The translations under genes and the position numbers were made by a program. The notes below the pieces were generated by a model. The model saw nothing but the letters and a program-made list of their open reading frames with translations. It searched no databases and was not told where the DNA came from. Shown here one piece after another: positions 26,106-35,276 of a DNA stretch of 64,000 nt. This DNA comes from QHXN01 sp963785125 (GTDB lineage Bacteria; Acidobacteriota; Blastocatellia; Pyrinomonadales; Pyrinomonadaceae), in assembly GCA_963785125.1 (NCBI GenBank), contig CAWATU010000001.1, positions 62,001 to 126,000 on the forward strand, read 5' to 3'. Within the stretch, counting starts at the first letter, position 1, and each line of letters starts with the position of its first letter.

Positions 26106-27347
26106 TCAGGGTTGTGAGCCAAAGCGGGCGACGAACTCGTCCCGAGACAGCCCGCCCGCCTCCGCGAGCCTTGCCACCCACGCCTCGTCCTCAAAATCTT
26201 TCCGGTTGATGCGTACCATGTAGTCGCGCGCGACCTGATAGCTCTCCGTGTCCACATCCACGGGGCGCTCGCGGCCGCGGCCCGTTTCGGACTCGACCAG
26301 CTCATGGAAGGGGATAGGGCGGAACTCGCCGCCCTGAATCATAATCATCGTGCCGGAGCCGCCGCCGTGCAGGTGCCGGAAGGCGGCGTAGCCGAGGTCG
26401 CGCGCGTACTCGGCGTCGTAGGGGATGGGCGGCGCGCAGCGTAGCTCGTAGCCGATGGTCTTGTCCACGAGCGTGACCTTGATGCCGCGGCGCTCCAGAC
26501 GCGCCTGCACCTCGCTCTTGACCTTGCGCCCGAGGTCGATCTCGGCGACGCGGATGTTCCCCTGCGCGTCGCGGTCAACGTCCTGAAGCTCCGCCACCTC
26601 CTCCGGGTCAAAGCGTTCGACTAAAGCTTCGGCCAGCAGCACGACGCCGTACGAGCGGCCCATCGCGCGCCGCTTGATGATGCTGCCCTCGACCACGTCG
26701 CAGATGTCGGAGAGCGAGACGCGCTCTTGTCGAAACTCTTCGGGGATGATGGTGCAGGTGGCGCTCGCGGCCTTGCCGATGCCGAGCGTGAGATGCCCCG
26801 TGGGCCGCCCCATCGTCACGCCCAGATACCAGCGGCCCGTGGTCTTCGCGTCCTCCATCAAGCGCTGGACGAGCTGCACGCCGACGTGACGCGCCGTCTC
26901 GAAGCCGAGCGTCGAGACCGAGAGCGGGAGCGAGAGGTCGTTGTCGATGCTTTTGGGCACCTGCACGACCTTGATGGCGCCGTTCGCGGCGCGCTCGACG
27001 GCGGCGGAGCTGCGCACGAGGTCGTCGCCGCCGATGGTGACGAGCGCCTCGATGCCGAGCTTGCGGAGCGCGGCGACGGTGTTGTCGAGACTCTCCCGGT
27101 CGCGCGTGATGTCGGTGCGCGAGGTGCCGAGGATGCTCCCGCCGTCGAGGTGTATGCGCGAGCACTCGTCAATGGACATCTCGTGCTGTTCGTCCGTGTA
27201 GCGCTGCGAGAGCCACTCGAAGCCGTCGTGGAAGCCGACGGGCGTGCAGCCCATCTTAATGGCCTCGATGACGACGGCGCTGATGACGCCGTTCGTGCCC
27301 GGCGCCGGCCCGCCGCCAACGAGGATGCCGATTCGTTTGATAGACAT
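26106..27347 (-). CDS. Phosphofructokinase, pyrophosphate-type active site (copy 1)
   Basis: The 413-residue protein is a group II/III phosphofructokinase: G-loop ILVGGGPAPGTNG, phosphoryl-donor motif GGDD at 106-109, and catalytic loop PKSIDND at 131-137. Asp in the second position of GGDD and Lys in PK-x-IDND are the marks of pyrophosphate-dependent enzymes (ATP enzymes have GGDG and PGTIDND). Two points differ from the standard: Leu follows GGDD where Ser/Thr is usual, and Ser replaces the catalytic-loop Thr. It sits directly downstream of a paralogue, separated by a hairpin. Reaction: fructose 6-phosphate to fructose 1,6-bisphosphate, reversible if PPi-linked. Donor preference is inferred, not shown. 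Confidence 0.88.
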   Translation of the reverse strand: MSIKRIGILVGGGPAPGTNGVISAVVIEAIKMGCTPVGFHDGFEWLSQRYTDEQHEMSIDECSRIHLDGGSILGTSRTDITRDRESLDNTVAALRKLGIEALVTIGGDDLVRSSAAVERAANGAIKVVQVPKSIDNDLSLPLSVSTLGFETARHVGVQLVQRLMEDAKTTGRWYLGVTMGRPTGHLTLGIGKAASATCTIIPEEFRQERVSLSDICDVVEGSIIKRRAMGRSYGVVLLAEALVERFDPEEVAELQDVDRDAQGNIRVAEIDLGRKVKSEVQARLERRGIKVTLVDKTIGYELRCAPPIPYDAEYARDLGYAAFRHLHGGGSGTMIMIQGGEFRPIPFHELVESETGRGRERPVDVDTESYQVARDYMVRINRKDFEDEAWVARLAEAGGLSRDEFVARFGSQP

Positions 27348-27358
27348 AGTTTTTAAGT

Positions 27359-27417
27359 GACGATGGACGACAGACGAACAAACTCAATCCATCGTCTATC
27401 GTCCGTCGTCCATCGTC
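27359..27417. repeat. Snap-back inverted repeat between the two phosphofructokinase genes
   Basis: Arms 27359-27377 and 27399-27417 pair over 19 bases with one mismatch (GACGATGGACGACAGACGA). The right arm ends one base before the stop of the upstream gene (27419-27421); the left arm lies just ahead of the downstream start. The arms are built from GACGA/GGACGA words. Confidence 0.7.
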
Positions 27418-27418
27418 T

Positions 27419-28681
27419 TTATGCGGGAACGTGGCCGCTCAGGTAGCCGAAGCGGTCGCGGAACTCTTCGATGGTCAGGTTGCCGGCGCCGGCAAGCTTC
27501 TGCACCCAGTAGGCGTCCTCGAAGTCTTCGGGTTCGAGCCGAATCATATACTCGCGTGCGACGCGATAGCCCTCGCTGTCGGTGTTGACCATGCGGACGC
27601 GTGTGCGCCCCGTGCCGGGCTCGCGGATGTCCGTGAAGGCGATGGGCACCATGCGTCCACCCTGAACGCTGACCATCGCGTCAGAGCCACCCGCGAGCAG
27701 GAAGCGGATGGCGGCGTAGCCGAGGTCGCGGCAGTACGCGGCGTCGAACGGGATGGGGTCGGCACAGCGCAGCTCGTAGCCGATGTTCTTGTTGGTGATG
27801 GTGACGCGAATCCCCCTCGCGTTGAGGCGACCCTGCACCTCGACCTTGACGCGGCGCGCGAGGTCAACTTCGGCGAAGCGTATGTGCCCGTGCTCGTCGC
27901 GCTCCACGTCCTGAAGCTCGGCCAGCTCGGCCGGGTCGAGCTTCTCGATGAGACCCTCGGCGAGGACGGCGACGCCGAAGTGTTTGCCCATCGCGCGGCG
28001 CTTGATGATGGCGCCCTCGACGATGTCGCAGATGTCACAGAAGGCGACCGTCTCACGGTCAACGAACTCCTCGCCGATAATGGTGAGCGTGGCGCCGGCG
28101 GCCTTGCCGATGCCGAGCGCGAGGAATCCGGCCTTGCGCCCCATCGCGACGACGGCGAACCAGCGTTTGGTCGAGCGCGCATCCTCCATCAAATTCTGCA
28201 CCAGCTCGACGCCGACGTGGCGCGCCGTCTGGTAACCGAAGGTCGGGATGTGAGAAGGGAGCGGCAGGTCGTTGTCGATGGTCTTCGGGACGTGGACGAC
28301 TTTAATCTCGTGGCCGCTTCGTTCGGCGACGAAGCTCGAAGAGAGGGCGGTGTCGTCGCCGCCGATGGTGACGAGGTGCGTGACGCCTAAGGAGCGCAGC
28401 GTCTCGATGACGGCGCGCGTGGCCTTCTCGGACTTGGTCGGGTTGTCGCGGGCGGTGCCGAGGACGGAGCCGCCGCGCAGATGTATGCGCGAAACGTCTT
28501 CGATGCGCAGTTGCCGGACGTGCGAGGCGTCCTCGCGCATAAGATATTTGAAGCCGTCCTGGACGCCGAGGACTTCAAAGCCGGTGTTGATGGCCTCGAT
28601 GGCGGCGGCCGAGATGACGGCGTTGATGCCGGGCGCAGGCCCGCCGCCCACGATGATGGCCAGAACTTTTTTGTCAGACAT
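27419..28681 (-). CDS. Phosphofructokinase, pyrophosphate-type active site (copy 2)
   Basis: The 420-residue protein starts at ATG 28681 (MSDKKVLAIIVGGGPAPG); an ATG seven codons upstream is possible. It has GGDDT at 107-111 and PKTIDND at 132-138, the complete pyrophosphate-type signature, and a GYQTARHVGVELVQNLMEDA helix that matches copy 1 closely. The two paralogues are collinear along their whole length, so this is a gene duplication. Upstream (28703-28885) it is divergent from the aldo/keto reductase. This copy looks like the canonical enzyme; copy 1 is the divergent one. Confidence 0.9.
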   Translation of the reverse strand: MSDKKVLAIIVGGGPAPGINAVISAAAIEAINTGFEVLGVQDGFKYLMREDASHVRQLRIEDVSRIHLRGGSVLGTARDNPTKSEKATRAVIETLRSLGVTHLVTIGGDDTALSSSFVAERSGHEIKVVHVPKTIDNDLPLPSHIPTFGYQTARHVGVELVQNLMEDARSTKRWFAVVAMGRKAGFLALGIGKAAGATLTIIGEEFVDRETVAFCDICDIVEGAIIKRRAMGKHFGVAVLAEGLIEKLDPAELAELQDVERDEHGHIRFAEVDLARRVKVEVQGRLNARGIRVTITNKNIGYELRCADPIPFDAAYCRDLGYAAIRFLLAGGSDAMVSVQGGRMVPIAFTDIREPGTGRTRVRMVNTDSEGYRVAREYMIRLEPEDFEDAYWVQKLAGAGNLTIEEFRDRFGYLSGHVPA

Positions 28682-28833
28682 GCCGAGAAGAACGCCCTTC
28701 ATTGCGGTTTAATGAAAGCGGGATTGTACCGGAGCGGGCCTGTTTCTCAAATCGCGGGTAGGGCGGTTGAAGTCAACATAAATATTTGAAATAGGGTCAT
28801 TAACCACAGTAACTCAGACGGCGGCTGCTGGCG

Positions 28834-28839
28834 TATAAT
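28834..28839 (+). promoter_or_regulatory. -10 element for the aldo/keto reductase gene
   Basis: Perfect TATAAT, 47 bases before the start codon; no recognisable -35 at the normal distance. Confidence 0.45.
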
Positions 28840-28885
28840 CGCTCTAACAAACAATCCGCGGATGCATATCTAAAGGGGGCTTCGG

Positions 28886-29872
28886 ATGGAACAGAGGGAG
28901 TTGGGCAGGAGCGGCCTGAAGGTCTCGGCGTTGGGGCTGGGCTGTATGGGCATGTCGGAGTTCTACTCGGGGCGCGACGACGAGGAGTCGTTGGCGACCA
29001 TCCACAGGGCGCTTGAGCTGGGCGTCAACTTTCTCGACACGGCGGACATGTACGGCGTGGGTCAGAACGAGGAGCTGGTCGGGCGCGCGATACACGACCG
29101 GCGCGAGGGCGTGGTGCTCGCGACGAAGTTCGGGAACGTGCGCGGCGAGGACGGGAGCTTCCTCGGCGTCTCGGGGCGGCCGGAGTACGTGCGCACGGCG
29201 TGCGAGGCTTCGCTCCGGCGCTTGCGCGTTGACGTAATTGACCTCTACTACCAGCATCGCGTTGACCCGAACACTCCCATCGAAGAGACGGTCGGCGCGA
29301 TGTCGCGTTTGGTGGAGGAAGGGAAGGTGCGTCACCTCGGACTCTCCGAAGCGTCGGCCGAGACCGTCAGGCGCGCGGCGGCAGTCCACCCCATCGCCGC
29401 GCTCCAGAGCGAATACTCGCTCTGGACGAGGGATGTGGAGTCAGAGATTCTGCCCGCGTGCAGGGAACTGGGCGTTGGGTTCGTCGCCTACAGCCCGCTC
29501 GGGCGCGGCTTCCTGACGGGGCGTTTCGAGAAGCCGGAAGATTTGCCAGAGGACGACCGGCGCCGTCAGTTCCCGCGCTTCCGCGAGGAGAATTTTGCGC
29601 AGAACATGCGACTTGTCGAGCGCGTCCGCGAGGTCGCGGCGGAGAAGGGTTGCAAGCCCTCGCAACTCGCGCTCGCGTGGGTGCTGGCGCAGGGGCGGGA
29701 CATCGTGCCGATACCGGGGACGAAGCGGCGCAAGTATCTGGAAGAGAACATCGGCGCAGTCGAAGTCGAGCTGGGCAGTGAAGACCTCGCGCGCATCGAG
29801 GAGGTGTTGAGCAATGAGGCGGTCGCGGGCGAGCGCTACCCGGAGCAGTCGATGAGTGCGCTCAACCGTTGA
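28886..29872 (+). CDS. Aldo/keto reductase
   Basis: The 328-residue NADPH-dependent oxidoreductase has the AKR catalytic tetrad in place: D51 and Y56 (FLDTADMYG), K81 (LATKFGN) and H124 (YYQHRVD). The GLGCMGMSEFY opening and a C-terminal VPIPGTKRRKYLEENIGAV nucleotide-binding loop place it in the AKR13/YajO-like group that reduces small aldehydes. The real substrate is not known. ATG 28886 follows AAGGGGG. A strong terminator follows at 29893. Confidence 0.93.
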   Translation: MEQRELGRSGLKVSALGLGCMGMSEFYSGRDDEESLATIHRALELGVNFLDTADMYGVGQNEELVGRAIHDRREGVVLATKFGNVRGEDGSFLGVSGRPEYVRTACEASLRRLRVDVIDLYYQHRVDPNTPIEETVGAMSRLVEEGKVRHLGLSEASAETVRRAAAVHPIAALQSEYSLWTRDVESEILPACRELGVGFVAYSPLGRGFLTGRFEKPEDLPEDDRRRQFPRFREENFAQNMRLVERVREVAAEKGCKPSQLALAWVLAQGRDIVPIPGTKRRKYLEENIGAVEVELGSEDLARIEEVLSNEAVAGERYPEQSMSALNR

Positions 29873-29892
29873 GCGTTAAGCGGTGAGTAAAA

Positions 29893-29937
29893 AAGAAGCG
29901 GCGCTCTGTCTAGTGAACAGAGCGCCGCTTCTTTTGT
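29893..29937 (+). terminator. Rho-independent terminator
   Basis: 17-bp perfect stem (arms 29893-29909 and 29917-29933), seven-base loop, then TTTTG. The A-run on the left side makes it usable on the minus strand too, facing the small membrane protein gene. Confidence 0.88.
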
Positions 29938-29987
29938 GAGTGTGCCCAAGTCTGGGGCAAGGAACTTTTAGAGTCGCACGGCCCAGC

Positions 29988-30134
29988 CTAGACCGTCCGG
30001 CGGCCCGTCAAAAGGTTAATGACGAAGACGACGAGCGCCACGACGAGCAGCAGGTGAATCAATCCACCGCCGACGCCGCCGATCAGGCCCAGCAGCCAAA
30101 GCACGAGCAGAATAACCAGAATCGTCCAGAGCAT
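29988..30134 (-). CDS. Small DUF5670 (lmo0937-type) membrane protein
   Basis: ATG 30134 follows GGAGGG with good spacing, giving 48 residues: a first helix LWTILVILLVLWLLGLIGG and a second LLLVVALVVFVINLL, ending TGRRTV. This MLWTILVILLVLWLLG pattern is the hallmark of the very small lmo0937/DUF5670 membrane protein family, often stress-induced, with no known function. The longer upstream frame lacks a ribosome site. It lies downstream of the M13 peptidase on the same strand, separated by a hairpin and a 240-base region without genes. Confidence 0.8.
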   Translation of the reverse strand: MLWTILVILLVLWLLGLIGGVGGGLIHLLLVVALVVFVINLLTGRRTV

Positions 30135-30373
30135 TTTACAAACCCTCCATTTAGGTTCAGAAGTTTGAGAATCGACCCACCGTCCCTCCCGGTCGGACAC
30201 AGACAATGGCAACGCTCATGCCATCAACGCACAGCGACCGGGCGCACGAACCAAACGTCTGAAACCGTTCGACTTATTCAGAAAGTGCTTAGGAAGTATG
30301 TAGGAAGGTGAGAGCGCGGCGTGTACTGTTAACGAATCGGCCGTGTTTACTTTCGCATCATTCAGGTGACGTT

Positions 30374-30428
30374 GGACGACGGACGTTGGACGATAAAGTC
30401 TCTGACCATCGTCCAACGTCCGTCGTCC
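30374..30428. repeat. Perfect 21-bp snap-back hairpin after the M13 peptidase gene
   Basis: Arms 30374-30394 and 30408-30428 are perfectly complementary (21 bases), loop 13. The arms are made of GGACG/ACGTT words. It lies 10 bases past the minus-strand stop at 30438. The rest of 30135-30373 holds no gene I can support. Confidence 0.75.
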
Positions 30429-30437
30429 ATCATCCAT

Positions 30438-32516
30438 CTACCAAATCTGGCAGCGCTTGTCGGTGGGGCGCACCATCGCGTCGCCGACCTTGCATTGGAA
30501 CGCCTCGGCGAAGGCGGGCATGTTCGAGAGCGGGCCGTTGACGCGGAAGCGACCCAGAGGGTGCGAGTCGGTGGCGACGCGCTGGCGCGCGGCCTCGGGC
30601 CGGATGTTCTGCGCCCAGACCTGCGCCCACCCGAGGAAGAATCGCTGCTCGGGCGTGAAGCCGGCGACGGTCTTCGGCCGCGGCTTGCCTTCCAGAGACT
30701 TCTTGTAAGCGGCGTAGGCGACGGTCAGCCCGCCGAGGTCTGCGACCGACTCGCCGACGACGAGCTTGCCGTTCTGGTTGAGACCGGGCTCGACCTCGAA
30801 GGCGTCGAACTGTTTGACGACGCAGTCAGTTCGCTCGCTGAACTTCTTGAAGTCCTCAGGCGTCCACCACATGACGAGGTTGCCGTCGGCGTCGAATTTC
30901 GCGCCCGAGTCGTCGAAGCCGTGCGTCATCTCGTGTCCGATGACGGCGCCGATGCCGCCGTAGTTGAAGGCGTCGTCGGCCTTCTCGTTGAAGAAGGGCG
31001 ACTGGAGGATGCCGGCCGGGAAGACGATCTCGTTCATCGACGCGTTGTAGTAGGCGTTGACCGTCGGCGGCGACATGCCCCACTCGGAGCGGTCGATGGG
31101 CTTGCCGATCTTGCCGAGGTTGCGCCGGAAGTCGAACTCGCCCACCGAGACCGAGTTGTTGTAGTAGGCGCCGCGGTTGACTTGGAGCGGCTCGTAGCTC
31201 CGCCACTTGTCGGGGTACCCGATCTTGCGGACGAAGGCGTCGAGCTTCGCGATGGCCTTCGTCCGCGTCGGGTCGCTCATCCACGCGAGTGTGGTCAAGT
31301 CTTCGCGCAGCGCGGCGACGAGGTTCTTCACCATCTCCTGCGCCCGCGCCTTTGCACGCGGCGTGAACGTCCGGTCGATGTAGAGCTGCCCCAGCGCCTC
31401 GCCGAGCGCGCGGTCGGTCGAAGTCACGCAACGCTTCCAGCGTGGAAGTTGCTCCTGCGTGCCGTTCAGGAACTTGCCGTTGAAGTTAAAGCTCTCCTCG
31501 ACGAACTTCGACGAGAGTGTGTTCGAGGCGGCGTTCACCAGATGCCAGCGCAGGTACGTCTTCCAGTCCTCGACGGGCACGTTCGACAGCATCTTGTCCA
31601 CGGCCTCGAAGTAGGGCGGGTGGCCGACGTTGATCTTGGCGACCTCGGGCAAGTTGATGTTACGGAAGTAGAGCCCCCAGTCGAAGTGCGGCGTCAGCTC
31701 GATGAGCTGCGCCTTTGTCTTCGGGTTGTAGCGCGCCTCGGGATTACGCAACTGCACGCGCGAGGCGGAGTTCTCGGCGAGTCGCATCTCGATGGACATC
31801 ACGGTGCGCGCCGCGGCGCTGGCACGGTCGGCGTCGTCGCCGAGGAGTTGGAAGGTGCGCGCGACGTGCGCGACGTACTCGTCCCGAATCTGCTTCGACT
31901 TCGCGTCGTCTCTCGTATAGAAGTCGCGGTCGGGCAGGCCCAGTCCACCCTGCACGACCTGCGCGATGATGGCGGTCGAGTTCTTGTAGTCCTGCACCGC
32001 GCCGAAGCCGAAGAGCGCCGGGATGCGGTGCGCATGGAAGCGCGCGACCTCTTCCTGCACGCCGCCGAGGTCTTTGATGGCCGTGATGCGCGCCAGCTCC
32101 GACTCTAACGGCTTCGCCCCCTGCGTCTCGACCCCCGTCTCGTCCATGCAGGACGAGTAGAAGTCTGCGAGCTTCTGCTCGTTGCTCCCCGGCCTGTGGT
32201 TCTTCCGCTTCGCGAGGTCTTCGAGGATGGCGTGGAGCTGCTCGTTGTTCTGCTCCGCCAACTGCTCGAACCGCCCCCAGCGCGCGTAGGCCGCCGGAAT
32301 CTGGTTCGCGGCCTTCCAACCCCCATTCGCGAACTGGTTAAAGTCCTGACACGCCGACGCGCCCCGGTCGATGCTCGCCAGGTCGAACCCCGGCAACACT
32401 TCGGACTTCCCCCCGTCGCTCTGACTCTTTACGGACGAACCCGTCGCCCCCACGATCAACAACGCCACGACAACCGCCCCCAACACGGTGGCACACCGCA
32501 ACCCAAGAGACTTCAT
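30438..32516 (-). CDS. M13-family zinc metallopeptidase (neprilysin-like)
   Basis: The 692-residue endopeptidase has a signal sequence/anchor (LGAVVVALLIVGATG), the M13 N-terminal helical domain (SACQDFNQFANGGW at about 55), and the catalytic domain with HEMTH (528-532; ligands H528 and H532, catalytic E529) and the third ligand E589 in GESVADLGG with D593. The motif NAYYNASMNEIVFPAGILQSP-like stretch (seen as VNAYYNASMNEIVFPAGI) is standard. A C-terminal conserved end (RCQIW) is intact. Such secreted enzymes cleave small peptides in the periplasm or outside. GAGGAG precedes ATG 32516. Confidence 0.95.
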   Translation of the reverse strand: MKSLGLRCATVLGAVVVALLIVGATGSSVKSQSDGGKSEVLPGFDLASIDRGASACQDFNQFANGGWKAANQIPAAYARWGRFEQLAEQNNEQLHAILEDLAKRKNHRPGSNEQKLADFYSSCMDETGVETQGAKPLESELARITAIKDLGGVQEEVARFHAHRIPALFGFGAVQDYKNSTAIIAQVVQGGLGLPDRDFYTRDDAKSKQIRDEYVAHVARTFQLLGDDADRASAAARTVMSIEMRLAENSASRVQLRNPEARYNPKTKAQLIELTPHFDWGLYFRNINLPEVAKINVGHPPYFEAVDKMLSNVPVEDWKTYLRWHLVNAASNTLSSKFVEESFNFNGKFLNGTQEQLPRWKRCVTSTDRALGEALGQLYIDRTFTPRAKARAQEMVKNLVAALREDLTTLAWMSDPTRTKAIAKLDAFVRKIGYPDKWRSYEPLQVNRGAYYNNSVSVGEFDFRRNLGKIGKPIDRSEWGMSPPTVNAYYNASMNEIVFPAGILQSPFFNEKADDAFNYGGIGAVIGHEMTHGFDDSGAKFDADGNLVMWWTPEDFKKFSERTDCVVKQFDAFEVEPGLNQNGKLVVGESVADLGGLTVAYAAYKKSLEGKPRPKTVAGFTPEQRFFLGWAQVWAQNIRPEAARQRVATDSHPLGRFRVNGPLSNMPAFAEAFQCKVGDAMVRPTDKRCQIW

Positions 32517-32619
32517 GACACTCGGCTCCTCATAAATTTTATGGACAACTGCTCGCGGGGGAAATTCGGAATGCCCCGATGATAACAGCGCGCGGGGGTT
32601 TTGGTAAGCGTGATGAACC

Positions 32620-32648
32620 TTGACTTCCCACGACGGCCTGTCTTAAAG
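32620..32648 (+). promoter_or_regulatory. Promoter of the PEP-CTERM gene
   Basis: TTGACT (32620-32625) and TTAAAG (32643-32648), 17 bases apart, 55 bases upstream of the start codon. Confidence 0.5.
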
Positions 32649-32703
32649 TCCGCGCGCTGACTTCCACATCAACAGACGGACTTAAGCCCCAAAGGAAGCC
32701 TCG

Positions 32704-33201
32704 ATGAAGACTAGAATCACACTCGCCGTACTTGCACTCTGCCTGCTGCCCGTCGCCGCGCGCGCCGACACCATCGTGTTCAGCAGCAGGAACGTCACCT
32801 TCTCCGCGCAGGCGGGGCAGCAGGTTGAGGCGCGCATCACCCAGTTCCTCTGCACAGGTTGGGACAAGCTGCCGGGTTTCACCTGCGGCGATACCAATCA
32901 ATGGTCACTCCTGGCCTACAATCCGGCGGGCGTGCTCGTCGCCGCCCAGACCGTCCCCTGGAACCGTGCCACTACCCTCGACATCCTCTTCACCACCACC
33001 ATGTCAGGGCAGTACACCGTCTTCATAGGTGGCGACGGTGTGCCGGGCTTTGGGCTCGCCGGCGCGACCTGGACGGGCGAAGTTACGGTCAACGCCCCCG
33101 TGCCGGAGCCGGCGACACTGCTGCTGCTCGGCACAGGGCTCTCCGCCCTCGGCGCGACCGTCCGCCGTCGGCATAAGGCGAAAACAGTCAAGGACGCATA
33201 G
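32704..33201 (+). CDS. PEP-CTERM sorting-domain protein
   Basis: The 165-residue protein has a signal peptide (LAVLALCLLPVAARA), a beta-rich middle with a Cys pair (FLCTGWDKLPGFTCGD), and a C-terminal PEP-CTERM tripartite signal: VPEPATLLLLGTGL, then ALGATVRRRHK. This tail is recognised by an exosortase (XrtA/EpsH family) that cleaves and anchors the protein at the cell surface, usually tied to exopolysaccharide. No exosortase gene is in the window. The ligand or role of the middle domain is unknown. Confidence 0.9.
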   Translation: MKTRITLAVLALCLLPVAARADTIVFSSRNVTFSAQAGQQVEARITQFLCTGWDKLPGFTCGDTNQWSLLAYNPAGVLVAAQTVPWNRATTLDILFTTTMSGQYTVFIGGDGVPGFGLAGATWTGEVTVNAPVPEPATLLLLGTGLSALGATVRRRHKAKTVKDA

Positions 33202-33242
33202 CCCCGTCGCAAGGGGGCGGCTGACACTAAGTAAGCACACAC

Positions 33243-33279
33243 AAAGAGAGGGCATCCCAATCAGGATGCCCTCTCTTTT
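33243..33279. terminator. Bidirectional terminator between PEP-CTERM gene and tRNA-Lys
   Basis: 15-bp stem (AAAGAGAGGGCATCC 33243-33257 with GGATGCCCTCTCTTT 33264-33278), six-base loop, and T tracts in both orientations. Confidence 0.85.
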
Positions 33280-33291
33280 CGTTCACAAATA

Positions 33292-33364
<73 letters not shown>

Positions 33365-33424
33365 ATGTGTGCCGAAACAAAGTACACAACGCGCGGAGGC
33401 GATGTCAAACGGCCGAAGACTGGC

Positions 33425-35161
33425 TTAGCGTTGAAGGCGCGCCGCGGGAATCTGCTTGTCCACGACGGGGCGCGTGGGCGCGTTGGCCAGCTCGGAGGCG
33501 AGGATGAAGATGGTGCGTGTGATGTTCTCCATCTTCTTGTAATCAATTTTGTCGGGGGTGTCCGTCGGCTTGTGGTAGTCCTCGTGGACGCCGTCGAAGT
33601 AGAAGATGATCGGCACGCCGTGCTTCGCGTAGTTGAAGTGGTCGCTGCGGTAGAAGAGGCGTTCGGGGTCGTTCGGCTCGTCGTAGTGGTAGTTGTACCT
33701 GAGGTTGAGATACTCGCGGTTGACGGCCTCGTTCAGCTCACCCAACTGCGTGCTCATCATGCGCGAGCCGATGACGTAAATCTCGTCCGGGCCGGAGAGC
33801 ATCCTGTTGGCGGGGTTCGTGTCGCCCGCCCGCTTGCTCCGCCCGATCATGTCGATGTTGAGCTGCGCGACGACCTGCTGGAGCGGCACCGTCGGGTAGC
33901 GCGTGAAGTACTCGGAGCCCCACAGCCCCTTCTCCTCACCCGTGTGCCAGACGAAGAGGATGGAGCGCTTCGGGCGCGGCCCCTTCGAGAACGCATCGGC
34001 CATCGCGAGCAGGCCCGTCGTCCCGGAGCCGTCGTCGTCCGCGCCGTTGCAGATGGAGTCCTCGCCGACGGGGCGGCAGCCCGAGGTGCCGCTCGCGCCC
34101 ACGTGGTCGTAGTGCGCGCCGAGCGCGACGTACTCCTTCTTGAGCTTCGAGTCCTTGCCCTCCAACACGCCGACGACGTTCTGCGTGCTCGCCTCCATCA
34201 CCGAGAGCTTGAGGGACAGGCGCAAACGCTTATCGGCCTTGAGCGCGAAAGCCTTCGGCGCCTCGCCGGCCGCGGTCGCCTGCGCGAGCTTGAGCACGGT
34301 CGCGCCGTCCAACTGCTCGCCCGCGAAGAGCGCGTCGAGCATCGCGCGCGAGGGGATGATCGAGACGAGCCCCGAAGTGGGCGCCGCCGGCTCCGGCTCC
34401 TCCTCCTCGTCTTCGGACTCCACGCCTTCGAGGCGCGGGACGGCGTAGGAGGCGCGGTTGATAGAGAACGCGCCGAAGCGCCAGCGCCGGTCGAAGTTGC
34501 GCGGGACGAGGATGAGGGCGCGCGCGCCGTTCTTCTGCGCGTAGCTGACGGGGCTCTCCCAATCGCCCGCGCGCAAGGTGGGGATGGCCACGCCCGGCGG
34601 CGGCACGAGCCCGTCGCCCGAGACGACGACGATGCGGTCGCGCACGTCTACACCTTCATACGGGTTGATGTTCTTCGACTTGATGACCCAGCCGTAGCCC
34701 GCGTAGACGACCGGCGCCTCTACCTCGCCGCTCGCGCGCCCCGTCGGCAGGAAGTCCTGGCCGATGCGGAAGGCGCGCTCGCCGAGTTGCGCCGTCGAGT
34801 GCTCGCGGTCAACCTCGGTCTTGGTGAGCGCGATGCGCTGGAAGTACGAGCCGTTGTCGCCCGCGGGCTTGACCTTGAGCTTCTTGAGCCGGTCGGCGAT
34901 GTACTGCGCGGTCTTGTCGAGTCCGGGCGAGGGCGTGTCGCGCCCCGCGTACTCGTCCGAGGCGATGGTGTAGAGAATCTCCTTCATCCCCTCGGCCGTG
35001 ATGCGCTCGGCGGCGGCGCGCTCGGCCGCGAAGTAGGCGGAAGGCGTGGCCCCCGCTCCAGCAGCGACGCGCGCACCCTGCGGTTGCTGCTGTGCGCGCG
35101 GCACCGGCACCGACACAAACATGATGGCCAGTACGAGGCCGACCGTAATCAATCTACGCAT
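33425..35161 (-). CDS. M28-family zinc aminopeptidase with PA-like insert
   Basis: The 578-residue secreted peptidase starts at ATG 35161 behind GGAGGGG and has a signal peptide ending at PRAQ. A PA-type domain (about 150-260, with APVVYAGYGW and RALILVPRNF) precedes the M28 catalytic part, which carries all metal ligands and the general base in order: GAHYDHVG, NGADDDGSGTTGLL, WHTGEEKGLWGSEYF, LNIDMIGR and YRSDHFNYAKHGVP. M28 enzymes remove N-terminal residues from peptides. An acidic insert (SEDEEEEPEPAAP) is unusual. It may be carrying out extracellular peptide scavenging together with the M13 enzyme nearby. Confidence 0.93.
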   Translation of the reverse strand: MRRLITVGLVLAIMFVSVPVPRAQQQPQGARVAAGAGATPSAYFAAERAAAERITAEGMKEILYTIASDEYAGRDTPSPGLDKTAQYIADRLKKLKVKPAGDNGSYFQRIALTKTEVDREHSTAQLGERAFRIGQDFLPTGRASGEVEAPVVYAGYGWVIKSKNINPYEGVDVRDRIVVVSGDGLVPPPGVAIPTLRAGDWESPVSYAQKNGARALILVPRNFDRRWRFGAFSINRASYAVPRLEGVESEDEEEEPEPAAPTSGLVSIIPSRAMLDALFAGEQLDGATVLKLAQATAAGEAPKAFALKADKRLRLSLKLSVMEASTQNVVGVLEGKDSKLKKEYVALGAHYDHVGASGTSGCRPVGEDSICNGADDDGSGTTGLLAMADAFSKGPRPKRSILFVWHTGEEKGLWGSEYFTRYPTVPLQQVVAQLNIDMIGRSKRAGDTNPANRMLSGPDEIYVIGSRMMSTQLGELNEAVNREYLNLRYNYHYDEPNDPERLFYRSDHFNYAKHGVPIIFYFDGVHEDYHKPTDTPDKIDYKKMENITRTIFILASELANAPTRPVVDKQIPAARLQR

Positions 35162-35276
35162 GTCCCCTCCAAATGATTGCTTCTGCTGCGATAAGTGCAT
35201 GTGTCTTCGATGATAAACCGGCCGTGGGTCGTTTGCCAGTCACTAAGTGATGAAAGGGAAGGAAGGAGTGATGAGA

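Noticed and set aside
25731..26223. Open frames through the 42-bp repeats as a repeat-protein gene
   Set aside because: Two different frames are open because the period is divisible by three; neither has a ribosome site, and one runs into the antisense of the phosphofructokinase gene.
30366..32108. A 580-codon plus-strand open frame
   Set aside because: Antisense to the M13 peptidase; no recognisable motif and no ribosome site.
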